From NCBI GenBank assembly GCA_015143295.1, contig CM026551.1, positions 46,426,034 through 46,490,033 of the forward strand: 64,000 nucleotides of DNA, given 5' to 3'. Source of the stretch: Tetracentron sinense (Eukaryota; Streptophyta; Magnoliopsida; Trochodendrales; Trochodendraceae). Made by a program: the position numbers and the translations under genes. Under the pieces are notes generated by a model. That model did no database searches, was not told the origin of the DNA, and worked only from the letters and a program-made list of their open reading frames with translations. This document shows, one piece after another, positions 46,678 to 58,263 of the stretch (its first letter is position 1; every line of letters begins with the position of its first letter).

Positions 46678-48070
46678 CATGGTTCAAAATATCAATATTG
46701 GGCGTCGTATCAGTTAGTCGAAAATAGGATACGTATTGGCGTTTCGAACTATATTGGTTGGAAAAGGCGGAAAAAATCAGGATATGCTAAGAAACGCTTC
46801 GATACGCAGGAAAAAACTTGGATACCTTGCATTAAACTTCTTTTAATGCAATTATAAGCTAGAAACAAACTGAATGATTTACAACCATAAATATGTAAGT
46901 TAAGAATTGTGTAAGTTAAAAAAGGCGTGCATGCAGATAAACATGTATGAAAATAAAAACCATAGTCACTTAGCCAAGTATAGGAAATACAATCGAGATA
47001 TATTAAAATCTTACATTCAATGAAATACATAAGAAAGTTATGACTTACATTAATAAAGTAAATTACAAACATCACAAAAGTTCAACACCACATTGAGCAT
47101 GGGCTCCATGCTGGCTCGAACAGTGTGGGCTCAAGAATTGAATAAAGTGATACATTTATAAGTGAGCCAGATATTGACAATAATGTGGCCAATTCATGTA
47201 AACGTGGTATATGGACTGGTACATATGTATGTACGTCTGCTGGGAATCTCTTCACTAATGTCACTCGATACTTGGGAATGAGCATGTAGTGACCTAACAC
47301 CATATAGAAGCCAATAGGTGCAATAATTTTACCAGTCTTTTGTGTTTTAATAATGTTTTAACAAATTAAAAACTATGATCCCTTAAGATTCAAGAAAAGC
47401 CTTACAATTTAAAAAGTTGAAATTTGGCTCGGACAGCTAAAAATTGAATTTTAGCCTTGAATTGGAAATTTGGATTTTGATTTTTTTAGAATTTAAATTT
47501 GGGAGTATATTTAATGTATTTAAATGAGCTACCCAGCATACGTTTAGATTTTTTTTGTAAAGGTTGAATGTAAGTTTTTTCTACTGAACATTTTCTTTAT
47601 TATTGACTTTTTGATCCTGTAGATGGAAATATTATTGAAGACTAAAAATTGAGACTTTTTCAACTGGACTTTTGGTTTTAATAACGTTTTGATATAGTAG
47701 AATTTATGAAATTTTAAATTTTGAGAAATACCTTACCATTTGAAAGTAAAAAGTTTGACCTAACCCCTCGGATTCTGTTCTTGAACTAGAAAGTTGACTT
47801 TTTATTCTTTAGGAATTTGGATCTAGGATAGTTCTTATTGAATTAGAATGGGGGATATAACCTTATTTACAAATTAACAAATATCTTAAGTATTACTTAA
47901 ATGATATTTTATGTAAATAAGTTGTGTATCGAGTATGTAATGTGACTACAAGTATAAATGGAAGGAGAAATGGGTGCGTGCCATACGTATCGATCTGATA
48001 CAATCAATATGGGCGATACGGTACAGATATGAGGGATTTTTTTCTTTCCAACGTATATATGTATCGGGCG
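46678..48070. mobile_element. GATACG-word element E
   Basis: Starts CATGGTTCAAAATATCAATA, almost the start of element A4. It carries GATACG/CGTATCG words at both ends (46705-46810 and 47980-48070). The core 47565-47940 is clearly homologous to the core of element C (35200-35580), and 47735-47940 also to A1 (11425-11600). The right border is approximate and no target duplication was found. Confidence 0.65.
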
Positions 48071-48156
48071 ACGAAAAGTAGGCCACCAAAAGGACTTTGG
48101 TAAAAGGACCACCCATGCTAGACTTATTGAGCCTCAAGTAAGGAGAAAATGATTAT

Positions 48157-51100
48157 GGATTTATTTTTATTTTTTGATCGGTAATCAGAGATTATATTAG
48201 CTAAATGCAAAAAAACACAAGGCAAATACAGCAAAAGGAATTTACAAGTATGTAAACTCAAGAGAAGCAAAGAAAATAAAAACATTTCAAGCACACCCTA
48301 AGTTGAAAGAGATTGCCTAGTAACTCAACCAAAACCTCCCTATCTCGTCGAATGAAACATCATCCAAAGACAAGCAAACGGAACCGTGAACATATACGGT
48401 CTAGCGAAAAGGGAGAATCCTCAAAGACCCTCTTGTTTCTCTATTTCCAAATTGACCATGCTATAGCTTTAAGAAGAACCTATAAAATAGCATTTAGTGC
48501 ACAATCCGCACTTGCCAGCAACCAACAGGATAAGAAGTTGTGAAAGAAGGAAGAAAATACCTAATTCACTCCTACTCGAGAGAGGAAAAGCCCCCAAATC
48601 TCACTCGCAATAGGAAAATACAATAACAAATGGTCCAACGACTTTCGCATGAAGGCACAAGAAACAACGATTAACCATCCTCTACCCTCTACTTTTCAAG
48701 TGGTCACAAGTGAGAATCTTATTCAAAGACGCATACCATAGGAAGAAAGATACCTTAGAAGGAATTCCTAGATTCCATACCAGCCTATTAGGAAAGGGTT
48801 CAGAATAATTCAAAAGACTGTAACATTGATCTAAATGAAAATCATCCATTGTTGCCTCTAGACCAAACTCTAACACCTTTGTCCTGAGTACATGGATGGG
48901 AAGATTTGAGGTGCTCTATAAGCCTACCCGAGTCCTCAAATTCCCAATCATTCAAATCTCGTCTAAGCTTCGGACCCCACACCACCTCGGCCTCACTCAA
49001 CTGAAAGTAGTCCTCTACTAAGGCTTCCCTATTCTCAGCCAAACAGAAGATGTCATCCTGTAGTTCGCAAAACCGCACCACACATCCTCCCAAAATCTAA
49101 CTTTTGAACCTCAACTCATCTTAAACCTAAAGTTGGGCACTACCACACTGGCAACTAACATAATCCTCTCCCATAACCCCACCCCATGGGAGCCCTTAAC
49201 TTCCTACAGAGCCCAACAAGAGGACTCCCCATATTTGGCCACAATGACAGATTGCCATAAGCTCTCCCTTTCCACTCCAAAACTCCCGACCCATTTTCCT
49301 AGCAAAGCCTTAGTCACTTGAACTAGCAGTTTTAGGTTTAGACTCCTGCCCCTCTTAGGATGAAAAATCTGATCCCAAGCCACTAGATGGTACTTAAAAC
49401 AATCACCTTTTGCATTCCAAAGAAACTCCCTCTACAATTTCTCTAGAGAAACGACTATTGCTGAGGAATTGTAAGGGCGGACATAAAGTATGTGAGAAGC
49501 ATGTTGAGGGTGTTTTTGATAAGGGTCAATTTCCCTCCTTTTGATAAGAATGACGATTTTTACCCTAATAGTCTATTTGCAAATCTCTCCAACACTAGGG
49601 ACCACACCAATTAGCTTTAAACCTGCCCTGAGAAGCATACCAAGGTAAACAAATGGTTGTGATCTAACTCTGCAACCTAGACATACAGCTAATTGTTCAA
49701 TATCTGGAACCTCTACTACACTCATAATTTCAGATTTAGCCAGATTAACTGTCAACCATGAAATGGCTTCGAAGCATCTAATTAAACATCTAAGGTTAAC
49801 CAGATTCTGGCATGATGCATCGCATTGCCTATTGAGAATCCTTCAAACGCAGGGTTGTCAGCTTTAGTTAGCATCCTACTCAAAGCTCCTAAGACTATGA
49901 TGAAGAGAAACGAAGAAAGGGAATCCACTGTCTCAACCCCCTAGAGCTTTGAAAGAAATTCGTCGGGGTACCATTGATAAGAATGGAAAAGGACACAGAT
50001 GAAATGCACATTTTCATCCACTGATGCCATTTTACCCCAACCCTCATTCCCCTCAAGACATAGTCTAAAAACACCCAATTAACATGATCATAGGTTTTCG
50101 CCATCTTGATTTTGCAAACAAATCTAGGGGATTTAGACTTGAACCGCTCATCTATGCTTTCATTGGCTATTAAAATATCATCTATAATCTGCCAAGTTCT
50201 CTATTGGGGAGATATGACTAAGTCCAACACAACCTTTAGTCTAGTTGCCAACACCTTCAAGAGAATTTTGTATGCGCTACCCACAACACTAATAGGTTGA
50301 AATTCCTTAAGATCCATAGCTCCCATCATTTTTGGAACTAACACAATAAAAGTGTTGTTGATCACTTTATTGAATCTACCCAAGTCAAATAATTCCTTCA
50401 TAACTGCCAAGAAATCGCTCCTGACTATCTTCCAACATGCTCTATAAAGCTCAATGGTGAAAAAGTCTCGACATGGGGCCTTCTCACCTGCTAAACCTCG
50501 AATAGCTGTCGGAACCCCTTCAGCCTCAAAGGACACTCCAAAGCCCCTCTCTGGTTAGAAGACAAACCCATAAATGGGAGGCCATCCAGCTTGGGGCGCC
50601 AATGTTTCCACTCCCCATACAAATCTTTATAGAATAAAACAACACTAACATCAATCTCACTCGTCCCCTCCTTCCACTCACCATCCACCCTCAACTTGGA
50701 AATGAAATTTCTTTTTCTATGGGAGTTGGTCATTCTATGGGAGTTGGTCATTCTGTGAAAGAATTTGGTGTTCCGATCTTCTTTAAGCCAACGAACTCGC
50801 ACCTTTTGCTTTTGCTTTCAATTGATCTCTTCTAATCACAACACCTTCGCATATTTCAATTTCTTGATCTCCTTGGCTCGAATTTCTTCGTTGGAAAGAG
50901 ATCTCATTTCTCAATGTCATCAAGATCGTTAATCTCACTAAGAAGGGTAGCTAGCCTGGCGTAGACATTTCCAAAAACCTCCCTATTCCAAACCTTTAGC
51001 TTGGCTTTTAGGTTTTTAAGCTTTAGACAAAATCTAGTGTTGCCTAACCCCCAGACCCCTTTGGAACTCCACAATTCTGCTAGACTACCACTAAATCCTA

Positions 51101-51490
51101 ACATCTCCCATCCTCAAGCCACATATTCTCGAACCTTAACAAAGTGGGACCCTTCTCAAACATCCTGAGTCCTACCTAATTGGAAAATGATCTAAGGTAG
51201 GTCTAGGGAGGGATGTCCATAAAAAAAATTGGGAGAGTGACTTTCCCACTCCGGGCTGATGAGAAATCCATTACAAAATATGAATTCCCCAGATCTCCAC
51301 ATTTTGGCACTAAGAGGACAACCCCCTTTCCTCGCATTGGAGAACCAAATGTTGTTAAAATCTCCTCCTAAGCACCACGGAATAGCCTATCTAATGCTCA
51401 CATCATCCAGTTCATTCCAAAACACCCTATTGTCTGATCCTCCTGAGAATTGAGCAATATAAAGCCTGAGAGTTTCTTCATTCTAAAGTA
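48157..51490 (-). mobile_element. L1-type LINE, largest copy (endonuclease to zf-RVT)
   Basis: A minus-strand ORF2 remnant of about 3.3 kb. The endonuclease part shows CLGGDFNNIWFSNAR (about 51390). Reverse transcriptase phrases follow: FNKVINNTFIVLVPKM (about 50360), DLKEFQPISVVGSAYKILLK (about 50290) and KTYDHVNWVFLDYVL (about 50090). The zf-RVT zone includes FGSGVRVW-like text and PSKVSFFLWYASLNKILTCD (48690-48760). A T-rich run at 48157-48175 is the 3' tail. ORF1 and the 5' end are absent. Stops and frame changes are frequent; a 21-bp direct repeat lies at about 50718-50759. Confidence 0.85.
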
Positions 51491-51759
51491 ACTTTGACAA
51501 CCAAAATTTCCTCATCAAGCCACATGGCCATTGGCAGCAATGTAGGTAAAAGGTGATTATCCATAAGAAAATAAGAATCAAATAGCTAACATTGCAAATG
51601 AAGTAAAGTGAGCCAATGTATGATATCCAAATTATGATAAGGCCGACATGGATGTGATCTGAAAAAGAAACTGTGCACATAGATCATGCGACCAAGGCAA
51701 TGTCGTAGGAATCTGGTGCGAATGTTTTCCTGACATATAGATTTCAGCGAGAATTGGTT

Positions 51760-52345
51760 GTGCACTAATGTTTTCTACACCAAATACACAAGAGGTGGGG
51801 GGTAGAGAGAGAGCAACATCATTGTTGATGAAGGAGAAACTCCCACGTTTGTTGATGGTTGACCATCTTAACCATTGCAGCGTGGAGTTACTACCGAGTA
51901 AATGCATTATGTGCAAAAGGCATGAAAAGGGAGTGAATCTTTTTGTTCAATGTAGCTTTGTTTGGAAGGTTTCGAGCTTCTTCCCTTCCCTTTTCGTTGG
52001 GTTACCTGAAATTGGTTAGCGAGGTATTCTTCTCTTTGGCCAAGTGGCCCTGTTGGGGTGAGAGGTATACTTTTTTGGAACACTCTTACGTCCTCTGCTG
52101 AGAATGTGGAAAGAGCATAATAGAAGGATTTTAAACTACTGCAACCACTCTTTACAATTGGTTTGCTTGGGCGTCGTAAGGCAACCCCCTAATTGAGTGG
52201 GTGTAGATCTTGAAAGAGTTTAAGCTCATTAAGAGGATGTATTTTCTAATTTGTTGGGATCTTTTTCCTAATCGTGTTAATTTGTTCCACAAGGAAGACT
52301 TTTCATTCTTGTAATTTCTTAAACTGTTAATGCAATTATACTAGT
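51760..52345 (+). mobile_element. L1-type LINE fragment (zf-RVT end)
   Basis: Plus-strand remnant with LPSKCIMCKRHEKGVNLF and VQCSFVWKVSSFF (about 51890-51990), the L1 zinc-binding zone, then REHNRRIF-like text near 52110. It lies head to head with the larger copy. Confidence 0.7.
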
Positions 52346-52524
52346 TACAAATCCAAAAAATTAAGTAGAAACACCCCAACCCCTACAAATTTGTGCAGTT
52401 ATTTTACTTACTTTTTTTATTCATAATAAATATCAGATATATTAAGGAAAAAATTAAGCACGTAGAGGTTCATTGACAGGTGAACTAGAAGAAATTAATA
52501 GAAAAAATTACAGGCAAGATAAAA

Positions 52525-53045
52525 GGAAACAACACTATTCATTTACAAAGAAGGAAGAGGACCCTAGCTCGCCATTGTTACTTCCAATCGAGAACCAAGA
52601 GGATAACACCTTTGGGATGTCAAAATAGATCTTCTCAACTAATTCAGAGGCTTTGTCAAACATCCTACTATTCCTCTCGTCCCTAACATCCCAGCAAAAA
52701 GCTCCCAGAGGAAGCCTCTAAATCACTCTTTGCATGTCATATGCTTCTCTCAAAACCCAACTGGAGATTAAGAATATAAAGCTAGAAGGGAAAACCCATA
52801 GCACCCCCCCCCCCCCTCCCCTCCCCTCCCCTGCCTACCAAGCAGGACAAGAAATGCCCCCAAATCCAAGTGACCAGAGGATAGTAGACAAACAGGTGGT
52901 AACAGACTCCTCATCCCTCATACACATAAAACATCTGTTAGCCAAACTTCTTGTCCAGCTATTATTATTTTGGTCCTCCATTCTCAAGGGCAATAGGAAT
53001 GTTTCAATAGCCAACTTTGGTTATAAATGGACTGTCCCTTTGTCG
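52525..53045 (-). mobile_element. L1-type LINE fragment (zf-RVT region)
   Basis: Minus-strand text with CMRDEESVTTC (about 52900-52940) and a following aromatic-rich stretch matches the L1 zinc-binding zone. A C run at 52805-52818 interrupts it. Confidence 0.55.
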
Positions 53046-53120
53046 TGCACATAGAAGCTTCTTTGTACATGTTTGGGCTATCTCCGCTTTATGAGATAGC
53101 TTTTTGTATATGGTTTCATC

Positions 53121-53595
53121 TCTTTTTTTTTTTATCAATAAACCAAAAATTGCATTGAAGAAAATAAAAGAGCTACAACAAGAGTTTACAAGAGAATAAA
53201 CTCAAAGCAAGAAGGAAAAAGCCACCCCCAAAACCTAGGCATAATTCATGCCGTAGACAAAGTCAAACCAACATAGTACCCACGTCCACCCTATCTCGGC
53301 GAATGGAAATCCAATCTGCCACTAGTCTGTGAATACGATGACAAATGCAAGGCAAGGAAGAGGGAGAATCATCGAAGACCCTCCTGTTACGCTCTCGCCA
53401 AATCAACCAAGAGATGGCAACAGGGAGAATCGACCAGATAGCTTCCCGCACACTGTCCACACTTACCAAAGACCAACAGGATAAGAAGCTCAGAAAGGAA
53501 GAAATGAAGACCCAAGCCACAGCTACTTGAGAAAGGAAGAAACCCCAGATCTCTCCCACAATAGAGCAATGCAACAGCAAATGATCCACCGTCTC
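53121..53595 (-). mobile_element. 5'-truncated L1-type LINE (zf-RVT end)
   Basis: Minus-strand frame MDHLLLHCSIVGEIWGFFLS through ISWLIWRERNRRVFDD is the L1 ORF2 C-terminus. The T run at 53126-53138 is its A tail. It is close in sequence to the 3' part of the copy at 48157. Confidence 0.82.
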
Positions 53596-53940
53596 TTTAT
53601 GCAGGGAAATTACCTTTACTATTAGTCTCTATGTCTATTAGGAAAAGAAAATACAACAAATGCATGGAGTATATTCATTCTAGTGGATGCTTTCTGTATA
53701 TTATAACAGATGTGGCAATATGACCTAAGAGGCATGACAAGAATAGGATTACTTATACATTTGAAAAAGGTAGTCCAAAAGTAATTTTTGGGAATAATCA
53801 ACTAGAATTCGAAGGACATCGTGAGACACGACCACTAAAAAATGAGAGAAAGAGATGGGAAATAGAAATTGCAAAATACCCACAAGGAAGAAAGGCTAGA
53901 GATGAAATATGTCAAAGGGAATACACCAAAGAACAGAGGT
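53596..53940. other. CUL4 intron 2, unassigned part
   Basis: Nothing recognisable. Confidence 0.4.
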
Positions 53941-53948
53941 GTCTTGTA

Positions 53949-54111
53949 CTAGGAAGCACCGATACGGCGATACTTAGATACGGCGATACGGGCGATACGG
54001 CAGAAATTATGAAAACAGCTAAGTTTTACCTTAGAAATGCCGTATCCGATACGGCGATACGGGTACGGCGATACGATACGTTTCCATTTTCAAAGTATCC
54101 GTGCTTCCTAG
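53949..54111. mobile_element. GATACG-word hAT-like MITE B2
   Basis: 163 bp with perfect 11-bp inverted ends, CTAGGAAGCAC / GTGCTTCCTAG, and a perfect 8-bp duplication, GTCTTGTA (53941-53948 and 54112-54119). It holds about nine GATACGG words in two clusters around a 45-bp spacer. It is the compact relative of B1. Confidence 0.93.
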
Positions 54112-54437
54112 GTCTTGTATGTCTAGAGTGAATATGACCGTGATATACCGTGGTTGACCTTGAACCTCTATCTTTCTGTATTAATTATTGCTCAGTTATA
54201 TGATCATATTCAAGAAGAGACCGCTTAGTATATCTTGTTTGCAGACGATCTAGTATTGGTTAACATGACTACATAGGGGATAAATATAAAACTGGAACGA
54301 TAAAAAGATGCCATTAAGAGTTCTAAAACACCCAAACAAAAACAAGTATATGGAGTAAAACTTCGGCAAGGACACATAATGACAAGGTGGCATAAGGTGA
54401 TTGGCTCGGGCAAATAAAACATACGAAAAAGACATTT

Positions 54438-54675
54438 TTTGCCCTTTAAAACGGCGAGACTGTGCTTCTTGCCTCCTTTAAACACTGCGATGAATTGTTG
54501 GCGCGTGAACCGAATTTCAAAATTGGGTTAAATAAAATTTCACCGTTTTAAACACTGAGATACAACAATTGTTCTCGAGATGTGTTTGCACTTTTTAAAA
54601 TGGCGATTTGCTCACTATAGGCTTCTCGCCGTTTTAAACAATTAAACGGTGACACTAGGCTTTTAAAAACGAACA
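54438..54675. mobile_element. AAACGGCGA-word element H
   Basis: About 240 bp in which TTTAAAACGGCGA, TTTAAACACTGCGA, GTTTTAAACACTGAG and GCCGTTTTAAAC recur in both orientations near the two ends. Same design as the other word elements but with its own word. Borders and target duplication were not fixed. Confidence 0.5.
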
Positions 54676-54879
54676 AAGGCCCTCTTCTCTTCCTTGGGGA
54701 CTTGGACTTGGATTGGCTTTAGCTATGGTTTCACCTCGGATTATCTCAGAGTTTGGATCTCTTTATTGAAGCCATCTTTCAAGACTCGGAAGCATTGGAT
54801 CATTGGGGCCAAGGGACCTTGGTCGTGCAAAATAGGGTGTCTACAGTAAGCAAATAACCCAAAGCAAACATTTTCTAAG

Positions 54880-56081
54880 GAAGGTTTTAAATAACTGTGA
54901 AAAAGGGGGGGTATAATGGCTGATATATCCTTATGTCGTAGACCAGGGATAAATCTATTTTGGTATTTTTTTACAAGACAACAGAAATATATTGTGCAAA
55001 TATCACAATATATCACATCTTTCTGCATTATGTAAAAAAATATGTCATCACTTGAACGAGAAATCAACTTTTCTTTAGTTTATAAGTTACAATATATTGG
55101 CTGACATTGGGAAATGTTGATCTACATGTGAGATATGTTGGAATTTCTTTTTCTTCTTTGATTTTTATCAAGGATTTGTGTTGTTCAACCCAAACCGACC
55201 CAAATATGGTGACAATTGTCAGGTTGAACATGTGGGCCAAATTAATTTCGAAAAAAAACACGAGAAAGCTTTATGATTTTTATATTTTTAACTTTTTGAT
55301 TTTAAGCTTAGTAGCAGGCCAACTAACTGCATGGTTAAGTGTGTTGTGTAATTTTAGGTTGATTGCTTAGCCGAAAAGGTTTTAATTTCTAATTTTAAAT
55401 AATAAGATTATTTTCCGAAAGTGTATTTTTAATTTTTAGGCTTGATAGTATGCCAATTAACTTCAAATTTCATGTGTATTTCCATCCGATTTATCGATCA
55501 GAACAATATCCACCGATGGGAGTGCTCTGTAGCTAAGAGGACGAGTACGGCCGTTATGTTCATGAGTATACAACATGGTATCATCATCTCATGAGTTGAG
55601 CATATTATTGTAGTCATGTTGAAAACCAGTAGTATCCTCCTCCTAGTCGAACATAGATGAGGATCAGGACATCAAGCTTCCGTATCTCTTCGTATGGATT
55701 TGATAGTAGGTCTTGGTGTAGACTGTAGAGTGAAGTTCATGTAGTTCACTATTATTTCTTTTTATTTTTTACGATATTGATGTACGAAACAATGCATAAA
55801 CATTATATTAATATAAGATTATCACATATTCCATCAATTCGTTTTTGCCCCCTTCTAACTGTGTTTCTTGTATGTATTATTGTTTTTTGCATTTTTTTAA
55901 TCCTAAGTGTGAGTTAATGTCTATTCTAACGTTTCCCAAAGTTTTACTAAATTATTTCATGTTTTTCCTAATTTTTCCCTCGAACAACAAAAAATTTCAA
56001 AAATATCTTACAATATTATCCCAAGATATATCCCATCTTCAAGCTGTAATATATTCATCGATATCGACATTTAAAACTTTG
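54880..56081. mobile_element. ATATCG-word element A3
   Basis: About 1.2 kb with inverted ends AAGGTTTTAAAT and ATTTAAAACTTTG. ATATATC/ATATCG words lie at both ends. The segment around 55590-55670 matches the complement of A1 near 11100-11160 (CAGTA.TATC.TC..CCTAGT). No clean target duplication is visible. Confidence 0.6.
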
Positions 56082-56299
56082 CTTACAAATTCCCGGTCCT
56101 CTCATCCATAAAGAGGGAGACTTTGTGCCTTTGTGGATGTTGCTCAAAGAATTAGAACTAACTAGAGCTAAGTGGAGATGTGCGCCCAAAGTGCTACCCA
56201 CCAGACTTCAAGGACAATTTCAAAAGATGGCAACAATGTTGGCAAATCAAGAAAATAAAATGAGTGTCCCCATGGAAAGACTAGGATAAACAATCAAAA

Positions 56300-56692
56300 A
56301 TGAGACTCTAATGGAACCTAGGAGAAGCTCCAACTAGGTGACAAACTAAATAAAAGAGAATTGATTGAGATTCTTAGGCCACATTCAACAGAAGGCGTTG
56401 ACAACACCAACGAAGTGCCATTGTTGCATGCCAAAGGCTCTAGAAAGAAATGGGGAAGATGAAGAGAAAATGGTTTTGAAGTACTGAAGAATGATTTGAA
56501 GGCATAAAAAATAGTGAACGATATGGCATTGGATGTTACAAAATATCATATAAGATTTGTGTAGCCAACTCTTGAGACAATATTAAGATGATGAGGATAA
56601 AATTAGTGAATGGCCTTGGATATTACAAAATAGCAGGCAAGATTCGTGTAGCCAACTCATGAGATACGACTAAGACGGCGATGATGATTAGG
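56300..56692 (+). mobile_element. RTE-type LINE 3' remnant with duplicated end
   Basis: Coding remnant with HIQQKALTTPTKC (about 56385), then DMALDVTKYHIRFV (about 56520-56565), equivalent to the LDR..WR.RI.VADP end of RTE. The last ~90 bp are present twice in tandem (56513-56605 and 56606-56692), each ending in a short GATGATGA-like tail. Confidence 0.65.
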
Positions 56693-58256
56693 AAGGCAAA
56701 GAAGGTGTTCAACCGTATTTCGGACTATTTTTGACATTTTTCATGGAATTGGATTCTTCTATTCATTATGGTCAAGAATATCTTCAAGGCTCCCAATTGT
56801 TTTCTTGCTTTTTCCATCTTTTTTGTTAAGCATGCATGTTTCTCATTTACTTTGCTGTTTCTCTTTTGTTTATATTGGTGCATTTGCATTAATAAGGTAA
56901 AAGCATCTTAAGCCATACTAAGAAACTCAAGCTCTTCAATACAAAACCATGAAACTCAAGCTCTTCAATGCAAAACCATGAATAACAATTGAAAATGGTA
57001 ACTTGGGAAAACATAAACCATGAATAACAATTGAAAATGGTAACTTGGGAAAACATAAATTGAAGCGTATCAGGTTTAATATGTAACCTCCACCCTGATA
57101 ATGATCAAAATGCTTAAGGAATAAGGACATCAACCTAAATGTAACAAGCTAAAACATCATTTGTTTTAAAATGCAATTACACAAAATGCCCATACAAAGA
57201 CACTCCTAACATCAGAAATGATAGGTCACCCACAACTCAGGACATAACAGTGTGAACAAAAATTGTCCATGCTGAATTGAACGGAAGTTACACTACAAAT
57301 CTAGAAGTAAGGAACACAATATACATTCTTTCTTCAGTCAGTGCCACCCATCTATTTGGGCCTTGGGGTTGACAACACAAATCTTGTTTAGCCATTCTAG
57401 TCTATGCAGAGTCATATCTTTGGTTAAAACTTAAAATATACATACATATATATAAATATGGATATGAAAACAGTGTTATGGACTCATCTTCTATCATCAA
57501 CACATGAATATGATAAATTCGCTTAAAAAAGACATAAGAGCAGATTGATCCAGTCTCAACTGGCATTGATCTAATGTAATTGCACATGACCTCCCTTTCA
57601 AAGCCTACCCAGTGACAAATGTTTAACCCACATCTCAGGACATAGGAGAGCGAACAATCACTATACATGCTGCTCCAAACAAAAGATGTGCCGAAATAAA
57701 GGAATGGACAATGCATACCATACACGTGCATATTACCTTCAAACATATACATAATATTACCTTCAAACATTTACATAATGAATCGACGTACACAAAGAAT
57801 AGAGAGAAGAGAACTATAGCCATGACCTTCATGTTCTCTTGACTGAGTTACTCAAAACGAAACAAGCTTCTTCTTCATTCAACAAAGCATCAGTAACTGA
57901 TTGCAGACCAATCAGGCATTTTAGAAGAGGGAAGGGAAGAGGATCAAGCAGAGAAACTTAGGCACTATAGGCATAGGCACCTGGACCATATAGAGCGAAG
58001 GCATCATAGGAAGAAGTAAATTAGAAATGGCAGTTTAGAAGAGTTTTGAACCCTAACACCCATACCACAAATGAAGCCCACCAACTCATTGACTGAGTCC
58101 ATTCAATCGGTGGTCAACTCTTGCTTGGATCATAGCCCAAAGATCAGACGGCCTCACTAAGTCTAACGACTTGATGTGTGACCCTTTATTTCAATGCCAT
58201 CGTCCAAGCTTTAGCTCCACATAAGAAATTAATTCCCCTACTAGATTCGGTCTCTT
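56693..58256. other. CUL4 intron 2, unassigned part with small tandem repeats
   Basis: Holds a compound tandem repeat at 56922-57060 (a 29-bp unit twice, then a 42-bp unit twice). A diverged duplication is seen of a segment with CTCAGGACATA and GAACAA (57175-57270 versus 57560-57670). No gene is seen. Confidence 0.5.
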
Positions 58257-58263
58257 TATGGCC

